From the NCBI RefSeq assembly GCF_029510815.1, contig NZ_CP120360.1, forward strand, positions 1,922,001 to 1,986,000: a stretch of DNA of 64,000 bases. The letters are read 5' to 3'. The translations under genes were made by a program, and so were the position numbers. The notes beneath the pieces were generated by a model, which was given only the letters and a program-made list of their open reading frames with translations, made no database searches and had not been told where the DNA came from. Source of the stretch: Janibacter sp. DB-40. GTDB taxonomy: Bacteria; Actinomycetota; Actinomycetes; Actinomycetales; Dermatophilaceae. Shown piece by piece: positions 39,538 to 47,994 of this stretch (the first letter of the stretch is position 1; each line of letters opens with the position of its first letter).

Positions 39538-39544
39538 CCACAGC

Positions 39545-40423
39545 ATGTCCGCGTCCACCGCAACCGTCAGCCCCGGCGTGGTCTCTGCCCGCCGCGCCGT
39601 CCCCGCAGGCATCCCCCGGCCCGAGTACGTCGGCAAGGCCGCTCCGACCCCCTTCGCCGGGTCGGAGATCAAGGACGCCGAGACCATCGAGCGAATGCGC
39701 ACCGCGGGCCGGGTCGCCGCCGGCGCCCTCGCCGAGGCCGGCCGCGCCGTCGTCCCCGGCACGACCACCGACGAGGTGGACCGCGTCGGTCACGAGTACC
39801 TCCTGGACCACGGCGCCTACCCCTCGACACTCGGCTACCGGGGCTTCCCGAAGTCGCTGTGCACCTCGGTCAACGAGGTCGTCTGCCACGGCATCCCCGA
39901 CAGCCGGCGCATCGAGGACGGCGACATCGTCAACATCGACATCACCGGCTTCATCGGCGGCGTCCACGGCGACACCAACGCGACCTTCCTCGCCGGTGAC
40001 GTCGACGAGGAGTCACGCCTGCTCGTCGAGCGCACCCACGAGGCGATGATGCGCGGGATCAAGGCGGCGCTGCCGGGGCGGCAGATCAACATCATCGGCC
40101 GCGTCATCGAGAAGTACGCGAGCCGCTTCGGCTACGGGGTGGTACGCGACTACACCGGGCACGGCATCGGTACCTCCTTCCACTCCGGTCTGGTCATCCC
40201 GCACTACGACGCAGCCCCCTCGTACGACACCACCATCGAGCCGGGGATGACCTTCACGATCGAGCCGATGCTCAACCTCGGCACCCCGGAGTGGACCCTG
40301 TGGGACGACGGGTGGACCGTGGTGACGAAGGACCTGCGCCGGTCCGCCCAGTTCGAGCACACCATCCTCATCACCGAGGACGGCAACGAGATCCTCACCC
40401 TCCCCGAGACGGTCGGAAGGTAG
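39545..40423 (+). CDS. map: Type I methionine aminopeptidase
   Basis: Removes the initiator methionine from new proteins; 292 residues. It has the N-terminal extension of the actinobacterial MetAP-c class (about 40 residues with a PxxRPEYVG segment). The five metal ligands are in NIDITG (Asp), HGDTNATF (Asp), GHGIG (His), FTIEPM (Glu) and QFEHTI (Glu). The ATG at 39545 is chosen from the promoter spacing; the frame is open further upstream. ppgK begins 2 nt after its stop, so the two are probably cotranscribed. Confidence 0.96.
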   Translation: MSASTATVSPGVVSARRAVPAGIPRPEYVGKAAPTPFAGSEIKDAETIERMRTAGRVAAGALAEAGRAVVPGTTTDEVDRVGHEYLLDHGAYPSTLGYRGFPKSLCTSVNEVVCHGIPDSRRIEDGDIVNIDITGFIGGVHGDTNATFLAGDVDEESRLLVERTHEAMMRGIKAALPGRQINIIGRVIEKYASRFGYGVVRDYTGHGIGTSFHSGLVIPHYDAAPSYDTTIEPGMTFTIEPMLNLGTPEWTLWDDGWTVVTKDLRRSAQFEHTILITEDGNEILTLPETVGR

Positions 40424-40425
40424 AC

Positions 40426-41177
40426 ATGGCCACGCACCACGCCCTGGGCATCGACATCGGCGGCTCCGGCATCAAGGGGCCCCGGTCGACCTCGACCGGG
40501 GACGCTTCGCCGAGGACCGGCTGCGGATCGCCACCCCGGAGGAGGCGACCCCCGAGGCGGTCTGCGAGGTGGTCGGCCAGATCGCGGAGCACTTCTCGGT
40601 CGGCAACGACGTGCCACTGGGCATCACGCTCCCCGCCGTGGTCGACCGCGGCGTCGTGCGCAGCGCGGCCAACATCGACCGGGCATGGATCGACCTCGAC
40701 GCCGACCAGCTCTTCAGCGAACGCCTCGGCCGACCGGTCCACCTCGTCAACGACGCGGACGCCGCGGGCGTCGCCGAGCTCCACTACGGCGCCGCCAGGG
40801 GCCAGCGGGGTCTGGTCGTCCTCACCACCCTGGGCACCGGGATCGGCACGGCCCTGATCATGGACGGGGTGCTCGTGCCCAACACCGAGCTCGGGCACCT
40901 CGAGATCGACGGCCACGACGCCGAGACCCGCGCCGCCGAGTCGGTCCGGGACCGCGAGGGCCTGGACTGGGAGCAGTGGGCCGAGCGCCTGCAGGCGTAC
41001 TACAGCCACCTCGAGGCGCTCATCCGACCGGACCTCATCGTCGTCGGCGGAGGGGTCAGCAAGCAGGCCGACCGCTTCCTGCCCCTGCTCGACCTGCGCG
41101 CCGAGATCGTCCCGGCGAAGCTGCGCAACAAGGCCGGAATCATCGGCGCCGCGCACCTGGCCGCGCGGGGAAACTGA
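40426..41177 (+). pseudogene. ppgK: Polyphosphate glucokinase, frameshifted by one missing base
   Basis: ROK-family enzyme that phosphorylates glucose with polyphosphate or ATP. The first 18 codons (MATHHALGIDIGGSGIKG, phosphate-binding motif) are in one frame. The remainder (PVDLDRGRFAEDRL..., then LVNDADAAGVAELHYGAARG, LTTLGTGIGTALI and GHLEIDGHDAE) is in the next. Restoring one base inside the GGGGCCCC run at 40476-40483 joins them into a normal protein of about 250 residues. All other motifs are intact, so a sequencing error or a very recent mutation is likely. ATG is 2 nt after map. Confidence 0.85.
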
Positions 41178-41248
41178 CACCGGACCGTGTCCTCAACGGG
41201 TGCGCACGTGGCGGGCACCCGGATCCCCGATGCGGCAAGGTTGGGTAC

Positions 41249-42520
41249 ATGACGAACTCCTCGGGTGCGCCGACTCGGCCCCTGGATCGACGTCTGGGCC
41301 TGCGGGACGGCGTCGCCCTGGGGCTCGCAGCGATGATCGGCGCCGGCCTGTTCAGCGCCTTCGCCCCCGCGGCTGCCAGCGCCGGCCGGTGGCTGGTCCT
41401 CTCCGTCGTCATCGCCGCCCTCGTCGCGGCCGCCAATGCCTCCTCCATGGCACGCCTCGCCGCGCGCTACCCCGACTCGGGCGGCGCATACGTCTACGGC
41501 CGCGAGCGCTTGGGCTTGCCGTGGGGCCACCTGGCCGGGTGGGCCTTCGTCGTGGGCAAGGTCGCCTCGTGCGCCGCGATGGCCATGACCCTCGCGGTGC
41601 ACGTCTGGCCCAACTTCGCCAAGCCGATCGCCGTCCTGGCCGTCCTGGCCGTGCTCGCCCTCAACCTGCAGGGCGTGCACCGCTCGGCCCGGGTGGCCCT
41701 CGGCATCGTGGCGCTGGTGGTGACGCTCGTGGTCACCTTCGGCGCCGTCATGCTCATCGCTCCCCCGGTCACGGTGGACACACCACCCCCGGCCGTCCCG
41801 GGCTCCGGGACTCCCGCGGGCGTGCTCCAGGGCGCGGGGTTCCTCTTCTTCGCCTTCGCCGGGTACGCCCGGGTGGCGACGCTCGGCGAGGAGATCACCG
41901 ACCCGCGTCGCACGATCCCCCGCGCCATCGGCATCGCACTGCTGGTCGTGCTGGCGCTGTACGTGCTCGTCGCGGTGGCGCTGACCAGCTCGCTCGGGGC
42001 CGGCTGGCTGGCGGCCCGCGAGGCTCCGCTGGCGGAGGCAGCGGAGATCTCCGCGTGGCCGTGGCTGGGCCCTGCCCTGCGCGTCGCGGCCATCCTCGCC
42101 GCGGGCGGTGCGCTGCTCGCGCTCGTCCTCGGTGCCTCCCGCACCCTCATGGCGATGGCCAGGGACCGCCACCTCCCACCGGTGCTGGCCACCGTCGACG
42201 GCCCGCACCGCACACCGCGCCGGGCGGAGGCCGTGATCGCCGGGCTCGTGATCGTGCTCATCGTGCTCGTGGACCTGCGCGGGGCGATCGCCTTCTCCTC
42301 CTTCCTCGTCCTGACCTACTACGCGATCGCCAACGCCAGCGCGTGGACCCTCGAGGGTCGGGCGGCCACGAAGGTCGTCCCCTCCCTCGGTCTCCTGGCC
42401 TGCGTCGGCATCGCCTTCCTCCTGCCGTGGCAGGCCGTGGTCGCCGGCGTGGTCGTCCTCGGGCTCGGCGCGTTCATCGGGTGGGCGCGCCACACCACGC
42501 GTGAGCACCCCGACGCGTAG
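41249..42520 (+). CDS. Amino acid permease (APC superfamily)
   Basis: 423-residue inner-membrane transporter with about 11-12 hydrophobic segments. The N-terminal GVALGLAAMIGAGLFSAFAPAAASAG matches the APC TM1 substrate-binding helix (GxGIF-like). PDSGGAYVYGRERLG and FAFAGYARVATLGEEITDPRRTIPRAI are typical of the APC family. Substrate not determinable. ATG at 41249. The stop codon TAG lies within the -10 box of the RNase P RNA promoter. Confidence 0.88.
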   Translation: MTNSSGAPTRPLDRRLGLRDGVALGLAAMIGAGLFSAFAPAAASAGRWLVLSVVIAALVAAANASSMARLAARYPDSGGAYVYGRERLGLPWGHLAGWAFVVGKVASCAAMAMTLAVHVWPNFAKPIAVLAVLAVLALNLQGVHRSARVALGIVALVVTLVVTFGAVMLIAPPVTVDTPPPAVPGSGTPAGVLQGAGFLFFAFAGYARVATLGEEITDPRRTIPRAIGIALLVVLALYVLVAVALTSSLGAGWLAAREAPLAEAAEISAWPWLGPALRVAAILAAGGALLALVLGASRTLMAMARDRHLPPVLATVDGPHRTPRRAEAVIAGLVIVLIVLVDLRGAIAFSSFLVLTYYAIANASAWTLEGRAATKVVPSLGLLACVGIAFLLPWQAVVAGVVVLGLGAFIGWARHTTREHPDA

Positions 42521-42523
42521 ACT
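42518..42523 (+). promoter_or_regulatory. rnpB -10 box
   Basis: TAGACT lies 7 nt before the predicted RNase P RNA 5' end at 42531. Its first three bases are also the permease stop codon. Confidence 0.6.
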
Positions 42524-42530
42524 GCTGGAC

Positions 42531-42914
42531 GGATGAGTCGGCCGGACGGTCGCGTCACCGCTGCGGCGGTGTCGAGGAAAGTCCGGGCTCCACAGGGCGT
42601 GGTGGTGGCCAACAGCCACCCGGGGCGACCCGCGGGACAGTGCCACAGAAAGCAGACCGCCTCGTCCACCTCGGTGGACGAGGTGAGGGTGAAAGGGTGG
42701 TGTAAGAGACCACCAGCGATCCGGGTGACCGGATCGGCTCGGTAAACCCCACCAGGAGCAAGTCCGGACAGTGTGCGTCCGAGGGCGGCCCGCCCGAGCA
42801 CACGGGTAGGACGCTGGAGGTCGTCGGCAACGGCGACCCGAGATGGATGGCCGTCGCCCCGGCAACCGGTAACGGTGCCGGGGAACAGAACCCGGCTTAC
42901 AGGCCGACTCATCC
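42531..42914 (+). ncRNA. rnpB: RNase P RNA, bacterial type A
   Basis: Catalytic RNA that matures tRNA 5' ends, about 384 nt. The terminal helix P1 forms from GGATGAGTC (42531) and GACTCATCC (ends 42914). The conserved GAGGAAAGTCCGGGCTCCA (CR-I), ACAGAAAGCAGACCGCC and AGGAGCAAGTCCGGACA segments are present, followed by a helix-rich middle. Its size is normal for high-G+C actinobacteria. Confidence 0.95.
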
Positions 42915-42915
42915 C

Positions 42916-42946
42916 CCACTCCGGCCTCCACGAGGTCGGAGAGTGG
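42916..42946 (+). terminator. Terminator hairpin of rnpB
   Basis: Inverted repeat CCACTCCG (42916-42923) with CGGAGAGTGG (42937-42946) directly follows the 3' end of RNase P RNA. It is only weakly followed by T residues. A G+C-rich 50-bp stretch separates it from the convergent MFS gene. Confidence 0.6.
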
Positions 42947-42998
42947 TTGCGCCCGGCTCCCACGGGCCGTGCGGCCGCGCGCAGCGCACGGGGTCGGT

Positions 42999-44260
42999 TC
43001 AGGCCGTTGCCACCGGCTCCTTCGGCGTGGGCCGGTCACTCTCGGCGCGCAGTGCCGGAAGGTAGAGGAGCACACCGGCACCCGAGACCACCCCGAGCAC
43101 CACGACGCCGACGGAGAGCGAGGTGGCGTCCGCGAGCAGGCCGGCGAGCGGTGCGCTCACGGCGAAGACCGCGAAGCCGACCATCGAACCGAGTGAGAGG
43201 ACCGTCGTACGGTTGCCGGCCTCGGCCTCGCGGTGCACGAGGGAGGCGTGCAGTGGCCCGCTGCCCCCGAAGATGCCGTACGCAGCCAGGTAGCCCAGGA
43301 CCACGCCCGCCGGACCCGTCGCGAGGCCGATCGCGACGACTCCCCCAGCCATCCCCAGGTGGGTGACCATGGCCGCACGTCCCACGCCGATCCGGGCCGA
43401 GAGCCAGCCGCCGACAGCGGCGCCGCCGGCGTAGACCGCCCACCCTGCCGCAGCGACCGGGCTCATCAGGGCCCCGGCTGCCTCCTCGCTGCCCAGGAGC
43501 TCGGCGAGCCGCAACGGCACGAGACCCTCGAAGCCGATCATGGGCAGGGAGATGGCCGCCTCGGCCCCGAGGAGGGCCAGCAGCACCGCGTTGGCGGTCA
43601 CGAGCTGCAGCCCGGACCGCACCACGCGCGGCGCCTCACGCACACTCGACCGGGCCGAGACGCGCTCGGCGCGAGGCGGCTCCCGCAGCAGCACCACGAT
43701 GGCCACCAGGTGCACGACGGTGAGCGCGAGGCAGATCATGAAGGGCAGCCGCAGTGCGCTCCCGGGAAGGGGATCCCACAGCACCAGACCGCCGGATGCC
43801 AGTGCGCCCAGGGCGATGGAGGCGCCGAGCACCGTGCCGGCGCGCGACAGCTCCTGGTCGACGTCGGCGCCCGGTCGGTGCGCGTGCACGCTGTCGACGT
43901 ACCACGCCTCCAGCGGTCCGGAGTCGAGCGCGCGGAACACCCCTTGGACGGCCATCGCCGCCGCGAAGACCCAGAACGAGGCGGCGACCAGATAGAGCGC
44001 CATCGAGGCGACTGCGGTCACGGCTGCCGCGATCAGCACCGGGCGGCGTCCGAAGGCATCGGCGAAACCGCTGGTCGGCAGCTCGAGCAGCAGGATCACC
44101 ACCCCCTGCACCGAGCCGAGGGTGAGCACCTGGGTGACGGTCAGGCCGTGCTCGAGCGGCCACAGCGAGAACAGCGCGATGGTCAGTCCCACGGGGAACC
44201 AACGGGTGGCGTCAGCAGCCAGTAGACGCGCCGGGCCGCTGCCGGCGCCAGGGCACTCAT
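42999..44260 (-). CDS. MFS transporter, probably frameshifted near the 5' end
   Basis: Twelve-helix major facilitator, about 420 residues, of the drug-exporter style (LPTSGFADAFGRRPVLIAA is the loop 2-3 motif; GGWLSARIGVGRAAMV is its second-half counterpart). The ATG at 44258-44260, overlapping the HTH gene stop (TGATG), begins MSALAPAAARRVYWLLT, which matches expected N-termini. That frame stops after 25 codons, while the conserved remainder (ATRWFPVGLTIALFSLW) is in another frame. One base seems missing at 44210/44211. Alternatively translation starts upstream inside the HTH gene. Substrate unknown. Confidence 0.8.
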
Positions 44261-44889
44261 CAGTCGCCGCTGTCGATGGTCTCGTCGACCACGCCATCGA
44301 CTGCTCCGCCGACCCCTGCGGCGCCGGGGCGGGGGAACATCGCCACCTGGACGACGACGGGCACGGTGTCCCCGGTGCCCTCGTCCTCCTCCTCGGTCTC
44401 GTCCACGAGCTCCTCCAGAGCCGCCAGGAGGGCCCGAGCCCGCGTCGGGGTCAGGCGCACCTCCCAGTCGGCCAGGCTCGAGACCTCACGCCATCGAGCC
44501 GGCAGCAGGTCGCGCTCCTCGACTGCGTGCTGCACCTGCTCGGCCTGCACGACCGCCACGGCCTGGAGGAAGGCGCCGAGGGCGTCGCGCGCAGCATCGT
44601 CCTCCTCGCTGTCCGCACCCCCGAACTCGGTGGAGCGGTGCGCGGCGCGCCACCATCGCTCGCGGCGGGATCCGTCGTGGCTGCCATCGAGGTCGTCCTC
44701 GATGAAGCCGTGCTTCGCCAGCTGACGCAGGTGGTACGAGGTCGCCCCGGAGTTCAGCCCCAACCGGACGGCCAGCGATGTCGCCGTCGCCGGGCCCTCG
44801 GAGCGCAGCAGCCCCAGCATCCGCAGTCTCACGGGATGGGCCAGAGCACGCAGGCTCTCGGGCCGAGGCGTCGCTCCGGTGCTGGTCAC
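44260..44889 (-). CDS. Winged-helix transcriptional regulator (ArsR-like)
   Basis: 209 residues. The N-terminal HTH (about 10-80: SLRALAHPVRLRMLGLLRSEG, ATSLAVRLGLNSGATSYHLRQLAKHGFI) is of the ArsR/HTH_20 type. The C-terminal part contains charged helices and no metal-binding cysteines, so it is probably a ligand-binding or dimerisation region. GTG start; TGATG overlap with the MFS gene suggests it controls that exporter. Direct repeats upstream (44915-44936) may be its operator. Confidence 0.85.
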   Translation of the reverse strand: MTSTGATPRPESLRALAHPVRLRMLGLLRSEGPATATSLAVRLGLNSGATSYHLRQLAKHGFIEDDLDGSHDGSRRERWWRAAHRSTEFGGADSEEDDAARDALGAFLQAVAVVQAEQVQHAVEERDLLPARWREVSSLADWEVRLTPTRARALLAALEELVDETEEEDEGTGDTVPVVVQVAMFPRPGAAGVGGAVDGVVDETIDSGD

Positions 44890-44914
44890 GACACGAAGGT
44901 ATTACTGCACATGA

Positions 44915-44936
44915 GTATTTGCAAACAGGTATTTGC
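44915..44936. promoter_or_regulatory. Direct repeats upstream of the HTH-MFS pair
   Basis: GTATTTGC occurs at 44915-44922 and again at 44929-44936, 14 nt apart, in an A+T-rich stretch of an otherwise G+C-rich region. It also includes a short TTTGCAAA palindrome. This is the natural place for the operator of the adjacent regulator; no binding data. Confidence 0.45.
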
Positions 44937-44953
44937 CGAGTGTGCGGACCCGG

Positions 44954-45535
44954 TCAGAGCCAGCCGAGGCCCTCGGCGACGAGGACGAGGCCGAAGAGGG
45001 CGAAGGCGGCCGCGGCGCCGTAGGTGATGACCTTCTCGGGGAGCTTGCGCCCGAGGACCGCACCGACCGCGATCGCCAGGGCGTCTGCGGCCACCATGCC
45101 GATCGTGGAGCCGATCCAGGTGCCGAACCAGTCCTCGCGCACGGCCAGCGTGATCGTGGCGAGCATCGTCTTGTCGCCGAGCTCGGCGAGGAAGAAGGCT
45201 GCTCCGACGGCGAGCAGTGCCGAGCCGGTGGCCTTCTTGGCCTTCTGCTCCTCCTCCTCGGTCAGCTCGTCGCCGCGCAGCGTCCACACCGCGAAGCCGA
45301 GGAAGGCGACACCGGCCGCGACCGCGATCGGGCCCTGGTACTCCTCGAAGCCCGAACCGATGGCATACCCGATCCCCACGGAGGCGAGATGCACCAGCAG
45401 CGTCGCGACGGTGATGCCGATGATGACGTCCCGCGCCCGGTACCGAGTGGCGAAGGTCATCGCCATCAGCTGGCTCTTGTCGCCGAGCTCGGCGACGAAG
45501 ATGACCACGGTGCTGAGCACCAGTGCTTCGAACAT
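44954..45535 (-). CDS. GDT1/TMEM165 (UPF0016) family cation exporter, likely manganese
   Basis: 193-residue inner-membrane protein with six predicted helices in two inverted halves, each with the family motif E-x-G-D-K-S/T: VAELGDKSQ (15-22) and LAELGDKTM (about 117-124). Bacterial members export Mn2+ (some Ca2+). The upstream yybP-ykoY riboswitch strongly supports manganese export. ATG at 45535 with GAGGAG 7 nt upstream, hidden in a hairpin. Confidence 0.92.
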   Translation of the reverse strand: MFEALVLSTVVIFVAELGDKSQLMAMTFATRYRARDVIIGITVATLLVHLASVGIGYAIGSGFEEYQGPIAVAAGVAFLGFAVWTLRGDELTEEEEQKAKKATGSALLAVGAAFFLAELGDKTMLATITLAVREDWFGTWIGSTIGMVAADALAIAVGAVLGRKLPEKVITYGAAAAFALFGLVLVAEGLGWL

Positions 45536-45540
45536 GAGAA

Positions 45541-45567
45541 AGCTCCTCGTCTGCCCGGACGAGGAGC
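45541..45567 (-). terminator. Expression-platform hairpin of the manganese riboswitch
   Basis: On the minus strand a 10-11 bp stem (45541-45551 with 45558-45567) is followed by TTCTC and then the ATG. Its 3' arm contains the ribosome site GAGGAG (45543-45548). The hairpin can therefore act both as an intrinsic terminator and as a block on translation. Confidence 0.7.
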
Positions 45568-45609
45568 CGTGTCACGACGAGCCTCGACCGGGTCGTCGCA
45601 TGACTGACC

Positions 45610-45720
45610 GGTCGAAAGTCTCGTCCGCCAGCCGAGCTGGCCCGATGTGCCGGACCCACGACCTGTCGGTCCGGGGTCAGTGTGTCGACACACCTGTTGG
45701 GGACTACTCCCTTTCGAGCG
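45610..45720 (-). ncRNA. yybP-ykoY manganese riboswitch
   Basis: On the minus strand the leader contains the conserved loop sequence AAAGGGAGTAG (45707-45717) and the second loop GACGAGACTTTCG (about 45613-45625). P1 pairs TCGAAAG with CTTTCGA (45711-45717 with 45612-45618). These are the two conserved loops of the Mn2+-sensing yybP-ykoY aptamer. It precedes a GDT1-type exporter gene, its classic partner. A TAGGGT -10 box (45724-45729) lies just upstream. Confidence 0.85.
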
Positions 45721-45750
45721 CTCACCCTAACCCATGGCGAAGGGGTGGGC

Positions 45751-47202
45751 TCACCCGACCGCGAAGCTCGCCTTGCCCCGCGCATGGTCGACTGCGGTCA
45801 GGCGGACGGTGACCTTGTCGCCGAGACCGGCCCTCCCGCTGGCCCTGCCGATGACGGGCGGGTCGATCACCTGGATCTCCATCTCACCCTCCCCCTCCGG
45901 CACGTCGATGACGACGGCCGTGAAGGTCTGGCCCACCCTGTCGGCGAGCGTGGCCGCCTCGATCGCGTCCATGGCTCCCCTCTCCACGCCACCGACCAGC
46001 CGCTCGGAGGCCTCCATCAGCCCGGGCAGGGTCGGCAGCGCCTGACGCACCCACGTCGGCACCTCCTCGCCGGCGCTCACGGCGGCGCACAGGGCCAGGC
46101 CGAAACGGTCGACGAGGCGGCGGAGCGGCGCCGTGACGTGGGCGTACGGGGCGGCGATCGCGGCCTGCTCGACGAGCTCGGGCACTCCGCCGTCGAAGAC
46201 GGTGTACCCCGCCCCGCGGAAGAGCACGGTCGACTCGTGGATGAGCGCGAGGTGGCGCGCGTTGCTCCCGTCGAGCGAGCGCAGCAGGTCACCGTGGGTC
46301 TGCTCCGCCGGCCACGGGATCTGCAGGGCCGACGCGATCTGCCGCAGCTGGCGCAGGGCGTCCTCGCCGGGCTCGGGCATCGTGCGCAGGATGCCCACAT
46401 CCGCGTGCAGCATCATCTCGGCGGCGACCATGCCGGTGAGCAGCGAGATCTGGGCGTTCCAGTCCTCGGCGCGCAGCAACGGACGCAGCTGCAGCCGGAA
46501 GCCGCCGTCGACCTGCTCGACCTCCTGGTCGGGCATCGGCAGCGACGCGCCGCCCCGCTCCTGCTCGAGGGTGATGCGCTTGTCGCCGATCTCCTGGAGC
46601 AGGGCGAGCCGCTCGTCGTCGGTGCCCGCGTCGATGCTCGCCTGCACCTCGGCGTACTCGAGCCGCTCGACGCTGCGCACCATGGCCGGGTAGATCTCGG
46701 CGGCGGTGTGCTCGCCCCGGGCGTCGAGGCGGATGTCCCACACGTACGCCGGGCGGAGCTCGTCGGGAAGCAGGCTCGCGGCCCCCTCGCTGAGCACCGG
46801 TGGGTGCAGCGGGGTGCGCTCGTCGGGCGCGTAGATGGTCTGGCCGCGGCGGCGGGCCTCTGCGTCGATGGCCCCGCCCGGCTCGACGAAGGACTCCAGG
46901 TGGGCGATCGCGTAGCGCACGCGGTACCCGTCACCGTCGCGGGAGAGGTGCATCGCCTGGTCGAGGTCCATGGACCCGGGTGGGTCGATGGTGAGGAAGG
47001 GGAGGTCGGTCTCGTCCCGCTCGGGGAGCGAGAGCGGCTGCGCCGCAACGCGCTCGGCCTCGGTGATGACCTCGGCCGGGAAGTCCTCCGGCACCTCGAG
47101 CTCGGCCCGGATCTCATCGAGTCGTGAGCGCAACCCGGCGGCGTCGACGACCTCTCCGGTCGCGGGGTCCGTGGGTCGGAGGAGGCCGATGCGCTTTCCC
47201 AT
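45751..47202 (-). CDS. RNB-domain 3'-5' exoribonuclease
   Basis: 483-residue RNase II/R-type enzyme, shorter than RNase R (no N-terminal cold-shock domains visible). The catalytic aspartate cluster is TIDPPGSMDLDQAM (71-84). Other RNB segments: RRGQTIYAPDERTPLHPP, APYAHVTAPLRRLVDRF and a C-terminal S1-like beta region (VTVRLTAVDHARGKASF). ATG at 47202 lies 7 nt after a TAGGGT -10 box. Divergent from yaaA. An apparent upstream extension is noncoding. Confidence 0.9.
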   Translation of the reverse strand: MGKRIGLLRPTDPATGEVVDAAGLRSRLDEIRAELEVPEDFPAEVITEAERVAAQPLSLPERDETDLPFLTIDPPGSMDLDQAMHLSRDGDGYRVRYAIAHLESFVEPGGAIDAEARRRGQTIYAPDERTPLHPPVLSEGAASLLPDELRPAYVWDIRLDARGEHTAAEIYPAMVRSVERLEYAEVQASIDAGTDDERLALLQEIGDKRITLEQERGGASLPMPDQEVEQVDGGFRLQLRPLLRAEDWNAQISLLTGMVAAEMMLHADVGILRTMPEPGEDALRQLRQIASALQIPWPAEQTHGDLLRSLDGSNARHLALIHESTVLFRGAGYTVFDGGVPELVEQAAIAAPYAHVTAPLRRLVDRFGLALCAAVSAGEEVPTWVRQALPTLPGLMEASERLVGGVERGAMDAIEAATLADRVGQTFTAVVIDVPEGEGEMEIQVIDPPVIGRASGRAGLGDKVTVRLTAVDHARGKASFAVG

Positions 47203-47238
47203 GCTGGACACCCTAGGCGCACCCCGTAGGGTTCCGGC
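47203..47238. promoter_or_regulatory. Overlapping divergent leaderless promoters (RNB gene / yaaA)
   Basis: Only 36 bp separate the two start codons. Minus-strand TAGGGT (47210-47215) lies 7 nt before the RNB ATG, and plus-strand TAGGGT (47227-47232) lies 6 nt before the yaaA GTG. The expected -35 of each promoter falls at or beyond the other's start region, so RNA polymerase cannot occupy both at once. No ribosome sites are present. Confidence 0.65.
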
Positions 47239-47985
47239 GTGCTCGTGCTGCTGCCGCCCTCGGAGTCCAAGACCGGTCGTTCGCGGGGCAAGACCCTCGA
47301 CCTCGGCTCGTTGTCGTTCCCTGCCCTGACGCCGGCCCGGGAGCGTGTGCTCGCGGCCCTCGCGGAGGTCAGCGCCCGCGCCGACGCCCACGAGGTGCTC
47401 GGTGTCAGCCCCAACCTCGTCGCGGAGGTGGCCCGCAACACCGCCCTCATGACCGCACCGGCGCCACCGGCCTCGCACGTCTACAGCGGTGTCCTCTACG
47501 ACGCCCTCGACCTCGCGAGCCTCTCGCCGGGCGCCAAGCGCCGGGCCGGGCGGTGGCTCGTCATCGTCTCGGCGCTCTTCGGTGCGGTCCGTCCGGGCGA
47601 CCGCATCCCGCCCTACCGGCTCTCGATGGCGGTGAACCTCCCTGGTGTCGGGCCGCTGGCCGCGCACTGGCGCGAGGTCCTCGACGCGGAGCTGACCGCC
47701 GCGGCCGGGACCGGCCTGGTCGTCGACTGCCGCTCGAGCACCTACGCCGCAGCGTGGCAGCCCTCCGGCACGACGGCGACACGGTGGGTCCACGTCACCG
47801 TCCCGGGGGCGACGCACATGGCCAAGCACACGCGCGGCCTCGTCGCCCGCCACCTGCTCGGGGTCGACCGGGAGCCGAGGACGCCGCAGGCGCTCGTAGC
47901 GGCGCTCGAGCCGGCCTTCGAGGTCGAGCTGTCCGGCCCGGCGAAGGGGGCCGGCCCCCTTCGCCTCGCCGTGACCGCGAGGTAG
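47239..47985 (+). CDS. yaaA: YaaA/DUF328 peroxide-stress protein
   Basis: 248 residues, beginning MLVLLPPSESKTGRS, the DUF328 signature (LxPSEsK). Other conserved parts: YSGVLYDALDL, VIVSALFGAVRPGDRIPPYRLSM and FVKHTRG-type MAKHTRG. E. coli YaaA lowers intracellular free iron during peroxide stress and binds DNA. GTG start; leaderless. The 3' end contains a 24-bp palindrome and the gene is convergent with metZ (9-bp gap). Confidence 0.88.
   Translation: MLVLLPPSESKTGRSRGKTLDLGSLSFPALTPARERVLAALAEVSARADAHEVLGVSPNLVAEVARNTALMTAPAPPASHVYSGVLYDALDLASLSPGAKRRAGRWLVIVSALFGAVRPGDRIPPYRLSMAVNLPGVGPLAAHWREVLDAELTAAAGTGLVVDCRSSTYAAAWQPSGTTATRWVHVTVPGATHMAKHTRGLVARHLLGVDREPRTPQALVAALEPAFEVELSGPAKGAGPLRLAVTAR
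47941..47964. repeat. 24-bp palindrome of the dispersed GCGAAGGGGG motif
   Basis: GCGAAGGGGG, then CCGG, then CCCCCTTCGC: a perfect palindrome within the last codons of yaaA, 21 nt before its stop and facing the metZ 3' end. It could terminate transcription of both convergent genes. Similar paired copies lie at 57662-57684 and 60817-60863. Confidence 0.7.
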
Positions 47986-47994
47986 CGCCCCGCC

